Source: Actinocrispum wychmicini
Lineage (GTDB): Bacteria; Actinomycetota; Actinomycetes; Mycobacteriales; Pseudonocardiaceae
Length of the DNA: 64,000 bases
Assembly (NCBI RefSeq): GCF_004345645.1
Contig: NZ_SLWS01000008.1
Location: 124,001-188,000 of the forward strand
Direction: 5' to 3'
Below the pieces are notes generated by a model that saw only the letters and a program-made list of their open reading frames with translations, was not told where the DNA came from and ran no database searches. Shown here in pieces: positions 43,201 through 52,300 of the stretch. Within the stretch, counting starts at the first letter, position 1, and each line of letters starts with the position of its first letter. The translations under genes and the position numbers were made by a program.

Positions 43201-46200
43201 ACCTGGAAGAGCGGGGTCCGGCTGGGGTCGCGGTCCGGTTGCAGATCCTCCACCAGGCGTTCGAACGGCAGATCCTGGTGCGCCAGCGCCGCCAGCGTCA
43301 CCTCCCGCGTCCGGCCGAGGAACTCCGCGAACCGCGGGTCACCGGACAGGTTCCCGCGCAGTACCAGGACGTTGAAGAACGGGCCGATCACACCGTCCAC
43401 CTCGGGCCTGTTCCGCTCGGACACCGGCGTGCCCACCGCGATGTCATCTTGCCCGCTGTAGCGCGACAACAGGGCTACGAAAGCGGCCTGCACGACGACG
43501 AAGGGAGTGGCACCGACGTGTCGGCCGAGGTGTTTCAACGCGTCGGCGAGCTCCGCCGGAATCACGAACCGGTGAATGCCGCCGCGTCCCGATCTGCGCG
43601 CCGGGCGCGGGGTGTCAGTGGGCAACTCCAACGGCGGCACGCCACGCAGCTGCTCCCGCCAGTACTCGAGAAGCGACGCGCTTCGCTCGCCCTGCAACCA
43701 GTTTCGTTGCCACAGACCGTAGTCCGCGTACTGGACGGGCAGTGGCGCGAGGGCGGCCTCCGCTTCCTGGCTGAACGCCCGGTACAGCTCGACGAGTTCC
43801 CGCACGAAGATGTCCGTCGACACGTCGTCGACCGCGATGTGGTGAAAGACGATCGGCAACAGGTGGTCGTGCTCGGCGAGGCGGATCAGGGAGCACCTGA
43901 GGGGCGGATCGGTGGCCAGGTCGACAGGCGCGTCGATGGTTCGCGCCACCAACTCCTCCGCCGGCCGCTCGGTCCGGTCGTGGACGTCGAGCGGGAACCC
44001 CCGGCCGGGTGGCGCGATCACTTGGAGCACTTCGCCGTCGGCGAAAGTGAACGACGTCCGCAGTACCTCGTGCCGGTCGACGAGGGCCGTCAGGGCCTGG
44101 CCGAGTGCGTACCGGTCGATCGGGCCGCGCAGCCGCAGCACCACCGGTACGTGGTAGTCGGACACTTTGGACTGTTGGTCCTGGAGCCAGAGCCTGGTCT
44201 GCGCATGGGACGCGAGCGGACGGCTGTGCGGGGGCCGGCGCGTGATCGACGGATACGAACTCGGCGTACGCCGCATCAGGCCCGCGATCCCGGCCACCGT
44301 CGGGGATTCGAAGAGGTCTCGCACGTCCAGTTCGACGTCGAGCTCCTCGCGGATCCGGCCGACCGCTTTGATGGCGGTCAGCGAGTGGCCGCCGAGGTCG
44401 AAGAAGTTGTCGTGGATGCCGATGTGGTCGATGTGGAGGGTGCGGGTGATGATGTCGCAGAGCCGGACCTCGGTGGGGGTGCGCGGTGGCTGGTAGGTGT
44501 GTTGGGATTCGTGGCTTTGCCCGGTGGGTGCGGGGAGCAGTCGTCGGTCGACTTTGCCGCCTGGGCTGAGAGGGAGGGTGGCGAGGTAGGTGTAGCTGGT
44601 GGGGATCATGTACGAGGGCAGGGTGCGGGTGAGGTGCTGGCGTACTTCGTCGACGGTGGGCGGTGAGTTGGTGGGCACCAGGTACGCGGCCAGTTGTTTG
44701 TCGCCGTTGTGTTCGTGGACGGTGACGATGGTTTCGGTGATGTGGGGGTGGGTGAGGAGGTGGGCTTCGATTTCGCCGAGTTCGATGCGGTGGCCGCGGA
44801 TCTTGACTTGGTTGTCGATACGGCCGAGGAATTCGAGGTTGCCGTCTGGGTGGAGTCGGGCGAGGTCGCCGGTGCGGTAGAGGCGTTCTCCGGGGTGTGT
44901 TGGGTAGGGGTTGGGGAGGAACTTTTCGGCGGTGTGGTGGGGGCGGTTGAGGTAGCCGCGGGTGACGCCGTCGCCGCCGATGTAGAGTTCGCCGATCACC
45001 CCGATCGGGACCGGTTGCAGGTGTTGGTCCAGGACGTACATCTGGGTGTTGGCAATCGGTTTGCCGATCGAGACCGGACGACTGGTGTCCTGGTCCTCCG
45101 GTACGAGGTAGACAGAGCAGCCGACAACTGTCTCGGTAGGACCGTACTCGTCGATGATGCGGGCATTGGGGGCGATGTTTCGCCACGCCACAACGGTTTC
45201 GGCTTTCACCTCGTCGGCACCCACGACGTAGGTTCGCACTGAGTCCAGCCGGGTCCCGGTGGGCAGCAGGGCGCGTAGTGCGTCGAGGTGGGAGGGGGTG
45301 ATTTTGAGGAGGCTGAAGTCGTGGGGTTGTTGGAGGAGGTGTGCGAGGTGTTGGAGGGTTTTGTCGTGGGGGAGGAAGGTGACGTCTCGCCCGCCGAGGA
45401 GGGGGAGGAAGAGGTTGGGGATGCTGAGGTCGAAGGCGATGGAGCCGAGCATGGCGGCGCCTTGTTCACCTGTCAGGCCGTAGCCGGTGGTGGCCCAGGT
45501 GAGATAGTTGTTGAGGCCGTGGTGGTCGACCATGACGCCTTTGGGGCGTCCGGTGGAGCCTGAGGTGTAGATGATGTAGACGAGGTTGTCCGGACTTGCC
45601 AGCGGTGACGGATTGCTGGTGGGCCGGGTGATGATCGTGGGCCAGTCCTGGTCCAGGCGGAACAGTCGGGCTGTTGTCCGGGGTAGTCGTTCGACGAGGT
45701 TGTGTTGGGTGAGGATGATCGTGGTTCGGGTGTCGTGGAGCATGAACGCTTGGCGTTCGGCGGGGTGGTCGGGGTCGAGGGGTAGGTAGGCGCCGCCTGC
45801 TTTGAGGATGGCCAAGAGGCCGATGAGCATTTCGGGGCGGTGTTCGACGCAGATGCCGACGACGGTCTCGGGTCCGACTCCCCATGATCGCAGTTCGTGG
45901 GCGAGTTGGTTGGCTCGGGCGTTCAGTTCCTGATAGGTGACTACCTGTTCACCGAAGACGACCGCTGTCGCGTCGGGTGTGCGATTGACCTGATCTTCGA
46001 ACAACTCATGGAAACAACGATCCCGCGGGTATTCGGCGACGGGACCATGGCCGGCCGAGATGATCTGTTGCCGCTGCACGTCTCCCAGCAGGTCGATCTC
46101 GCTGATCCGTACTTCGGGATCAGTGATGATCGCGCGTAGCAGATTCAGAAAGTGTTCGACAAGGCGTTCAACCGTTCGAATTTCGAACACGTCAGTGTTG

Positions 46201-47498
46201 TAGCTGAACTGGCCGGACACGCGATCGCGCTCGTCGGTCAGCGAAATAGTGAGATCGAACTTCTCCGTACTGTTGCTCACCGGATACGCGGACGCGACCA
46301 CACCGGCCAGCTCCCAGGTCTGTGCGACATCCTGGTACAGCTCGAAAAATGCCTGGAAGAGGGGTGTCCGGCCGAGATCGCGCTCCGGTTGCAGATCCTC
46401 CACCACACGGTCGAACGGCAGATCTTGATGCGCCAGCGCCGCCAGCGTCACCTCCCGCGTCCGGCCGAGGAACTCCGCGAACCGCGGATCACCGGAGACG
46501 TCGCCACGCAGCACGACAGTGTTCATGAACAGCCCGAGCACATTCTCCAGTTCGGGCCGGTTCCGGCTGGACACCAGTGTGCCGACGGCGATGTCCTGCT
46601 GCCCGGTGTACCGCGAGAGCAATGCTTGAAACGCTGCCAGAAACGCCATGAAAGGGGTCGCGTCGTACCGTCGGCAGAGCTCACGGAGCGCGTGCGGCAA
46701 GGGCGCCGGGATCTCGAACCGGACCTTGCCGCCGCGGCCCGACCGCCGCGCCGGGCGTGGTGTGTCCGTGGGCAGTTCCAGCGGCTGTACGCCACGCAGT
46801 TGCCCGCGCCAGTACTCCAGTTCCCGATCAGCGGGCTCTTGCTCCTCGGTCGCCCAGACCGCGTAGTCGCCGTACTGCACGGGCAGGTCGTCGAGAACTG
46901 GGCGCCGGCCTGCCACAACGGTGTTGTAGCAGGCGCACAGGTCACGGACGAACAACGCGGCCGACCAGCCGTCGAGCAGGATGTGCTGGACGACCGTCAG
47001 CAGCACGTGATCGTCCGGCGCCACCCGGATCACGGCCGCGCGGAGCAGCGGATCACGGTCGAGCCGGAACGGTTTCGCCGCGATCCGGTCGGCCAGCTCG
47101 GCCGTCCGGCGCTCCACCGCCGCGCGTGGCAGGTGGGCGAGATCGTGGAAGTCCATGTCGATTTCCGACTTCTCGGCGAACACTTGAACGGGTTCGCCGG
47201 CAACCGACATGATCCGCGCCCGAAGTATTTCGTGGTGGTCGCAGATCTCGTTCAGTGCGGCGGAGAACGCGCTACGGTTGAACGGGCCTGTTATCCGCAC
47301 GCCCAGCGGAATGTTGTATTCCGGACTTTCCGGATGGAGTTCGGTGTGGAACCAGATCCTGCGCTGCGCCTCGGTCAGCGGAACGCGCACATGATCCGGC
47401 CGTTTGCCGATGGCGGCCGGCGCGTCGACTCCGGACGCGAGGATCTGATCCAGAAGTGCGCGCCGGGGTTCGGAAAGATCGGGAACGATGTCGGCCAC
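40236..47498 (-). CDS. Nonribosomal peptide synthetase, C-A-T-C-A-T-TE
   Basis: 2420 residues from the GTG at 47498, which has GGAGG 7 bases upstream. Domains (approximate residues): C1 35-470, with QHILLDG where HHxxxDG is usual; A1 500-990; T1 with Ser near 1038 (GGHSLTAIK); C2 1085-1520 with HHIAVDD; A2 1545-2040; T2 with Ser near 2085 (GGHSLATIQ); thioesterase 2140-2420 with GWSFGG. Both A domains keep the core motifs (YTSGSTGRPKG, YRTGDL, GGKVDR) and share the pocket code DLPKVGEVGK, closest to the Asn code DLTKLGEVGK that I remember. It has no epimerase. It starts with a C domain, so it must accept a peptide from the proteins encoded divergently, add two like residues and release the chain. 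Confidence 0.95.
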   Translation of the reverse strand: MADIVPDLSEPRRALLDQILASGVDAPAAIGKRPDHVRVPLTEAQRRIWFHTELHPESPEYNIPLGVRITGPFNRSAFSAALNEICDHHEILRARIMSVAGEPVQVFAEKSEIDMDFHDLAHLPRAAVERRTAELADRIAAKPFRLDRDPLLRAAVIRVAPDDHVLLTVVQHILLDGWSAALFVRDLCACYNTVVAGRRPVLDDLPVQYGDYAVWATEEQEPADRELEYWRGQLRGVQPLELPTDTPRPARRSGRGGKVRFEIPAPLPHALRELCRRYDATPFMAFLAAFQALLSRYTGQQDIAVGTLVSSRNRPELENVLGLFMNTVVLRGDVSGDPRFAEFLGRTREVTLAALAHQDLPFDRVVEDLQPERDLGRTPLFQAFFELYQDVAQTWELAGVVASAYPVSNSTEKFDLTISLTDERDRVSGQFSYNTDVFEIRTVERLVEHFLNLLRAIITDPEVRISEIDLLGDVQRQQIISAGHGPVAEYPRDRCFHELFEDQVNRTPDATAVVFGEQVVTYQELNARANQLAHELRSWGVGPETVVGICVEHRPEMLIGLLAILKAGGAYLPLDPDHPAERQAFMLHDTRTTIILTQHNLVERLPRTTARLFRLDQDWPTIITRPTSNPSPLASPDNLVYIIYTSGSTGRPKGVMVDHHGLNNYLTWATTGYGLTGEQGAAMLGSIAFDLSIPNLFLPLLGGRDVTFLPHDKTLQHLAHLLQQPHDFSLLKITPSHLDALRALLPTGTRLDSVRTYVVGADEVKAETVVAWRNIAPNARIIDEYGPTETVVGCSVYLVPEDQDTSRPVSIGKPIANTQMYVLDQHLQPVPIGVIGELYIGGDGVTRGYLNRPHHTAEKFLPNPYPTHPGERLYRTGDLARLHPDGNLEFLGRIDNQVKIRGHRIELGEIEAHLLTHPHITETIVTVHEHNGDKQLAAYLVPTNSPPTVDEVRQHLTRTLPSYMIPTSYTYLATLPLSPGGKVDRRLLPAPTGQSHESQHTYQPPRTPTEVRLCDIITRTLHIDHIGIHDNFFDLGGHSLTAIKAVGRIREELDVELDVRDLFESPTVAGIAGLMRRTPSSYPSITRRPPHSRPLASHAQTRLWLQDQQSKVSDYHVPVVLRLRGPIDRYALGQALTALVDRHEVLRTSFTFADGEVLQVIAPPGRGFPLDVHDRTERPAEELVARTIDAPVDLATDPPLRCSLIRLAEHDHLLPIVFHHIAVDDVSTDIFVRELVELYRAFSQEAEAALAPLPVQYADYGLWQRNWLQGERSASLLEYWREQLRGVPPLELPTDTPRPARRSGRGGIHRFVIPAELADALKHLGRHVGATPFVVVQAAFVALLSRYSGQDDIAVGTPVSERNRPEVDGVIGPFFNVLVLRGNLSGDPRFAEFLGRTREVTLAALAHQDLPFERLVEDLQPDRDPSRTPLFQVLFQYDVTPDDTWRRLVPDLSVERVPRDAVKAKYDLSLIITDHGDGPLGAEIEYSADLFTAATVGRLAGHFLNLVGAVVRDPEVRISEVELLGDVERREILTVGRGPVTTYPRDRCFHELFEDQVNRTPNATAVVFGEQRLTYRELNTRANQLAHELRSWGVGPETVVGICVEHRPEMLIGLLAILKAGGAYLPLDPDHPAERQAFMLHDTRTAIILTQRDLLARLPETTARLFFLDEDWPTEQPTSNPSPLAGPDNLVYIIYTSGSTGRPKGVMVDHHGLNNYLTWATTGYGLTGEQGAAMLGSIAFDLSIPNLFLPLLGGRDVTFLPHDKTLQHLANLLQQPHDFSLLKITPSHLDALRALLPEHTRLDSVRTYVVGADEVKAETVLAWRNIAPNARIIDEYGPTETVVGCSTYLIPEDQDTNRPVSIGKPIANTQMYVLDQHLQPVPTGVIGELYIGGDGVTRGYLNRPHHTAEKFLPDPHSHQPGARLYRTGDLTRLHPNGNLEFLGRTDHQVKIRGHRIELGEIEAHLLTHPHITETIVTVHHHNDDKQLAAYLVPDHEPPTTTELRQHLAQTLPPYMIPTSYTHLTTLPLSPGGKVDRRLLPAPTTQRTEPHTYQPPRTPTEAQLCEIITRTLHIDHIGIHDNFFDLGGHSLATIQAARFAADAGLHIEPADIYERPTVVALAIALADRQRDGGATGPADRPGQFTSLVRLKPDGSRRPLFCVHPSGGSVAWYLGLCQATDADQPVLAFQPAGMARGHRPHDSIEDMAAHYVSEMRTWQPDGPYALLGWSFGGVIAYEMARQLGVAGEVVDPLLLVEPSLPGDQAQMAKDHRHIALLRRGAALMSLVLGGGVDRAGARADLDRWLDEMGWAKSSVSPETVPALHAAAAMLVGYRNYEARPYPGSIQLIASDECLDSSEQRPSQISGTSFPDYLAQWQALADGPVTVHRSAREHATMFVGQNVKDVGDLCGRLIQAADKRLTA
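41229..42872 (-). repeat. A-T cassette copy 2 (within NRPS module 2)
   Basis: This 1.64-kb segment, from the end of the A domain linker through the T-domain core, is nearly identical in long blocks to 44381-46031 (for example the stretch coding LLQQPHDFSLLKITPSHLD). The coding strand is rich in C and A with few G, unlike the G/C-balanced flanking C and TE domains. A shorter patch inside the C domains (about 43271-43340 and 46420-46490) is also shared. Confidence 0.8.
44381..46031 (-). repeat. A-T cassette copy 1 (within NRPS module 1)
   Basis: Partner of 41229-42872 at an offset of about 3.15 kb, one module length. Differences cluster around the end of the A8-A10 region and before the T domain. 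Module duplication followed by gene conversion would explain near-identical A cores between diverged C domains. Confidence 0.8.
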
Positions 47499-47678
47499 CC
47501 GTACACCTCCTAGGTACTCGGCGGCATGAGGTGTTCCGCCGGCACGCAATGCTCGGGTCGATCTTGTGCCTTGTCGACAGTGTTCTTCAGACGGGTTCTT
47601 CAATGGCTGTGCGAGGACGCTCCGGTGAACTGCGGTTGGCGTCTACTTGCGACGGTCGAACCCTCCCCAGGTGAGGGG

Positions 47679-47707
47679 TTGACGCTCCGATCACCCTACA
47701 GTAGATT
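47679..47707 (+). promoter_or_regulatory. Sigma-70-type promoter for the rightward NRPS arm
   Basis: TTGACG (47679-47684), a 17-base spacer and TAGATT (47702-47707) give a strong match to a housekeeping-type promoter. Transcription would begin near 47714 and leave a leader of about 130 bases before the ATG at 47846. Confidence 0.6.
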
Positions 47708-47749
47708 GCATACCGAGGGCAAGAATCTGCCAATTGATGTTCGATCAAG

Positions 47750-47762
47750 CGAAACGCTTTCG
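47750..47762. promoter_or_regulatory. LacI-family-like operator in the NRPS leader
   Basis: CGAAACGCTTTCG has perfect 5-bp arms around CGC, the style of LacI/GalR-family operators. It lies about 36 bases downstream of the predicted start of transcription, where a bound repressor would block elongation. No LacI-family gene is in this window. Confidence 0.4.
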
Positions 47763-47845
47763 ATCACGGTCATTGGTACCAAGGGGGACGTCGGTTCTGG
47801 ATCTTGCGTGATTCCCCATGTTCGATGTGAGGACTGGGATTGGCG

Positions 47846-49378
47846 ATGGCTGACACCACACCGGCGGCTGGTCCGTTGGAGGCTTCACTTCTGCGTATCT
47901 GTTCGGAACATCTGGACCTGGACGGCATTCACCCGTCGGACGATCTGTTCGAGCTGGGGGCCGACTCGCTGACCGCCATCCGCATCACCACCGCGGTGCG
48001 CGCCCAGCACGGCCCGGACCTTCCCGGCGACCTGGTCTTCCGGTTTCCCACTGTCGCCAAGCTGTTCGCCTACCTCGGCGCGAACGGCGGCACCGCCACC
48101 AGTCCCGAGCCGGTCGCCGCACGTCGTTCGTCGGCCGTACCACTGACGTACTCCCAGGAACGGATGTGGCTGCTGCACGAGCTGGCGGGCGATCAGGTCG
48201 CCGGAAACGTCGTGGTCCGCTTCGACGTGACCGGCCGCTTCGACTTCGACGCGCTCCGGTCGGCCTTCGAGACGCTGGCGCGGCGGCATGACGTGTTGCG
48301 GATGACCTTCCACGAGAAGGACTCCACGGTGACCGGCGTCGTCGGACAGGCGGATGTCCCGGTGCGGATGTGGGCCGGCGAGGAGCGCGTGCGTGAGCTC
48401 GTCAGCGCCGGTGCCACCAGTCGTTACGACCTCTCGGCGGCCCCGCCGTGGTCGGTGTCGGTGATCCGTCGCGGCCCGGCCGACCATGTCATTCTGCTGA
48501 ACTACCACCAGATTCTGCTGGACGCGTGGGGCCTGGAGGTCCTGCTGGCGGAACTGGGTGAGTGTTACTCCGGTCGTTCGCCGGACCTGTCGCCGGTGCG
48601 CCGGGGGATCGCCGACGTGGCAAGGGAATGGCGGGAGTGGACGGACACGCCGGTGGCGGGGGAACGGCTGGATCACTGGTTGCGTTCGTTGGCCGGTGCG
48701 CCGGAGCGGCTCGATTTCGCCACCGCCCGGCGACGACCGGGCATCCGGGACGGTCGCGGCCGGGCCGAGACGTTCGAGGTGGACGACGATCTCACCGCGC
48801 GGCTCCGGCTGGCCGCGAGGCAGCGCGGCCACACCGTGTTTCCCTTGCTGCTCACCGGGTTCGCGCAGATGCTGCACAGCTACACCGGCACCGGTGACCT
48901 GGTCATCGGGGTGCCGTTCGCGAACCGGCTGCGGCCGGGCAGCGAGCGGGTGGTCGGTTGCCTGGTGAACATGCTTCCGGTGCGTGTCCGCGTGCCCGTC
49001 GGGTCGAGCGGCGCGGATGTGCTGGACGCGGTTCTCCAGGCCATGCTCGCGGCCCACGCCGACCAGGAGATCGCCCTGGAGACGATCGTCGAGCACCTGC
49101 GTCCGAACCGGACGGTCGAGCACGCGCCCGTCTTCCAGGTGTCGTTCGGTTTCGAACCGCCGGCGTTGACCCGGCTGCGGCTGGCCGGGGCGAGCGTGGC
49201 CGGGTCGTTCGTGCCCACCGGGAGAGCCAGGTTCGACCTGGCGATGATGCTGACGCCGGCGTCGGGAGGTTACGAGGGATGCGCCGAGTACGCGACGGAT
49301 CTGTTGGACCAGGCGACCGTCCGGGAGATGATCGCCGCATGGCGGACGGCCGTCCACAGTCTGCTGAACGGCCTCTGA
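47846..49378 (+). CDS. NRPS starter protein, T-C didomain
   Basis: 510 residues from the ATG at 47846 (a TTG at 47840 is in frame and nearer to GAGGA). An N-terminal carrier domain has the phosphopantetheine Ser in ELGADSLTAIRI near residue 42. A condensation domain fills residues 90-510 (PLTYSQERMWLLHEL, RHDVLRMTF, and IGVPFANRLRPGSERVVGCLVNMLPVR). Its catalytic motif reads HQILLDA rather than HHxxxDG: the second His, normally the catalytic one, is Gln, and Gly is Ala. There is no A domain, so the T domain must be charged in trans, most simply by the acyl ligase encoded at 54353. The 3' end overlaps the A-T-C-A-T gene by 40 bases. Confidence 0.9.
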   Translation: MADTTPAAGPLEASLLRICSEHLDLDGIHPSDDLFELGADSLTAIRITTAVRAQHGPDLPGDLVFRFPTVAKLFAYLGANGGTATSPEPVAARRSSAVPLTYSQERMWLLHELAGDQVAGNVVVRFDVTGRFDFDALRSAFETLARRHDVLRMTFHEKDSTVTGVVGQADVPVRMWAGEERVRELVSAGATSRYDLSAAPPWSVSVIRRGPADHVILLNYHQILLDAWGLEVLLAELGECYSGRSPDLSPVRRGIADVAREWREWTDTPVAGERLDHWLRSLAGAPERLDFATARRRPGIRDGRGRAETFEVDDDLTARLRLAARQRGHTVFPLLLTGFAQMLHSYTGTGDLVIGVPFANRLRPGSERVVGCLVNMLPVRVRVPVGSSGADVLDAVLQAMLAAHADQEIALETIVEHLRPNRTVEHAPVFQVSFGFEPPALTRLRLAGASVAGSFVPTGRARFDLAMMLTPASGGYEGCAEYATDLLDQATVREMIAAWRTAVHSLLNGL

Positions 49379-52300
49379 ACGGGCCGAGCCCGGAGGGGTT
49401 GTTCCTGGCCCAGGCGGCGGGTTTCCCGCACCGGACGGCGGTGACCGACGGCGAACTCCAGTACACGTACCAGGAACTTGAGCAATGGTCCTGGCGTCTG
49501 GCCCAGGCTTTGGGCCGGTCGCCGTCGTGGCGGCCGGCGCCGGTCGCCGTACTGACCCGGTCGGCGATCCGGGGAGTGGTCGCGATGCTGGCGATCCTCC
49601 GGGCCGGCGGGACGTTCGTGGTCCTGGACGAGGACTCGCCCGCCGCCCGTCTGGTGGAGCAACTCGACGACATCTCGCCCGCGCTGGTCCTCCACGAGAC
49701 GTCGGCGGAGGTGCGGAACACGGTCCTGGAGTGGTGCCGATCCGCCGGGGCGATCGCGCTGTCGTTCGACGCGTGCGACGAAGCACGTCCCAGCCAGGAC
49801 ACCAGGGTGCCGACGCCCTCGTCGCAGCCGGCTTACATCGCGTACACGTCGGGCTCGACCGGGCGGCCCAAGGGGATCGTCATGCCACGGCCCGCGTTGG
49901 CACAGTTCCTGACCGCCTGGACGAACAGAATCGGGATCGAGCCAGGTGACCGCGTGGCGCAGTGGGCGCCGCAGTCCTACGACGCGGCATACGCCGAGAT
50001 CTTCGGCGCCCTTGCCGTGGGTGCGACGCTTTGCTGCCCGGGTCCGCACGATCGCCGCGACGCGGCGGGCGTCCGGGAGTGGCTCGACGAGTCCGGCGTC
50101 ACCGTGTTCCAGACAGTCCCCAGCTTCCTGGCCGAACTCGTCGAAGCCGGGCGGCCCGGCGGGCGGTCCGATCTACGTCTGCTGCTGGTCGCGGGCGAGG
50201 CGCTGGCCACCGCGCTGGCGTCCGAATGCCGCCGTCAGTGGCCTCAGGTCCGGCTGTTCAATCTGTACGGTCCGTCGGAGTCGATCCTCGCGACCGTCAT
50301 GCCCGTGGACGATTCCCCCGCGGGGGACTCGGTTCCGGTCGGCACCGCGCTCGACAGGCGAACGTTGACCGTGCTCGACGACGACGGTGTCCCTTGTCCC
50401 GCTGGGACGGTGGGGGAGATCTTCATCGGGAGTGAGCACTTGGCGCTCGGGTACTGGCGACGTCCGGCCGAGACGGCCGCGGCCTTCCTGCCCGATCCGG
50501 CCGGGCGGGGTCGTCGTCGTTACCGCACCGGCGACCTCGGGCGGATCCGCGCGGACGGGGTCCTGGAGTTCACCGGCCGCCGGGACCTGCAGGTCAAGAT
50601 CCGCGGCAGGCGCGCCGAGCTCACCGAGGTCGAGGCGGCGATCCGTCGGTACCCGGGGGTCGCCGACGCCGCCGTGACCGCGGTCACCACGGGCGCCGTG
50701 GTGACCGGCCTGGCCGCGCACGTCGTGCCGGCCCGAACCGGTGCCCGGCCGGACATGCTCCAGTTGCGGCACTTTCTGGCCGGCACACTGCCGGGCCACC
50801 TGGTGCCCACCGCGTTCTCGGCACTGGCCTCGTTGCCGAGGACCAGGAACGGCAAGGTGGACAGGTCCGCACTGGCCAGGATCCAGTCGCCCGCGGTCGG
50901 TGACGGTTCGCCGCAGCCGCCGCGATCGGACGCCGAACGACAGGTCGCGGCCGTGTTCGCCGAGATCCTCGGCGTCGACGAGGTCGGCTCGCGGAGCAAC
51001 TTCTTCGTTCTGGGCGGCCATTCGCTGTCGGCCGCGCGGGTCGCGAGCCGGCTGCGGACCAGGCTGGGTGTCAAGGTCACCGTGCGTACCGTGCTGGAGT
51101 TTCCGACGGTGGCCGAACTCGCCGCGCGGCTGGAGTCGCCGGAGGAACCGGCGGTGGGGACTGTCCGCCCGGCACCGGCGACACGCAGGCCGCTGTCGTT
51201 CGAACAGCAACGGCTCTGGTTTCTTTCCGAGCTGTACCCGGACAGTACGGCGTACAACATGGTGCTCGCCCTACGCGTCCACGGCAGCCTTGAGCTTTCC
51301 GCGCTGGACGACGCGTTCGCGTTGCTTGTGCGGCGCCACGAGGTGCTGCGGATGAGGGTCGAAGTCGTCGACGGGGAGCCGTGGTCGGCGAACGACACGC
51401 AACCGGTCCTGCATCACGTCAACCGCCGTGACGTGCCGTTCGGGCAGCGGGAATCCGTGCTCGTACGGCTGGCGGCAGACGAGGCGTCCGTGCCGTTTCG
51501 TCTCGCCACCGGCCCGGTCATGCGGGCCCGTGTCGTTCAGTTCGCGGACGACGACCATGCCCTGGTATTCGTGGTTCACCACATCGCGGTGGATGCCGAG
51601 TCGTTCCAGATCCTCCGGCGTGAGCTCAGCGAACTGTACGAAGCGTGCCGGAGTCGCCGCGCCGCCCGGATCCCGGACCTGACCGAGCAGTACGCGGACT
51701 ATGCCTCCTGGCAACGGGAAGCGCTGCCGGAAGCCCTAGCGACCGAGCAGTTGGCTTACTGGCGTGGGCAGCTCGCGGGACTGCTGGCGCTCGAACTGCC
51801 CATGGCACGGCCGCGTCCGCACGAGCCGGCCGGTCCAGGGGCCAGCCACAGGTTCGTGCTTCCCAGCGACCTGACGGACCGACTGCGGGTGGTCGGGATC
51901 ACGGCGGGGACGACGTTGTTCGTGACGTTGCTGACGGCGTACGTGACCGTCCTTTCGCGATACAGCGGCCAGTCCGACATCACGGTCGGCGTACCCGTCT
52001 CGCGGCGGCACCGGCCCGCGGACGAGGACCTGATCGGCTGTTACGTGAACACCCTCGTGTTCCGCGCGGACTTGAGCGGTGATCCCGGTTTCCTGGATCT
52101 GCTGGCCCGGACGCGGCGGGTGGCCCTCGATGCCTACGGACATCAGGACCTGCCGCTGGACAAGCTCGTCGAGCACCTGGCACCGGAGCGGGACGTCCGG
52201 CGCAACCCGTTGTTCCAGACCATGTTCGAGGTGAGGAGCGCCCAGGACGAGCACGCCCGGCTCGGTGACCTGCCGGCCGAACGCGTGCCCGTCGACCTAC

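Larger units (their letters stand above)
47499..47845. promoter_or_regulatory. Divergent promoter region of the NRPS cluster
   Basis: This 347-base gap separates the leftward C-A-T-C-A-T-TE gene from the rightward T-C gene. It has no convincing gene. It holds the GGAGG site of the leftward gene at its left end, a good rightward promoter (47679-47707) and a LacI-type palindrome (47750-47762). On the leftward strand GAAGAAC occurs twice (47585-47605 area), but I could not fix a clear -10 for that gene. Confidence 0.7.

Noticed and set aside
43615..45186. 523-codon minus-strand frame inside the NRPS gene
   Set aside because: It is an alternative frame of the repeated A-T cassette, Pro/Arg/His-rich, with no domain similarity.
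41229..46031. A-domain repeats as an assembly artefact
   Set aside because: The flanking C domains differ, the copies differ at many scattered positions, and the reading frame is intact; still worth long-read confirmation.
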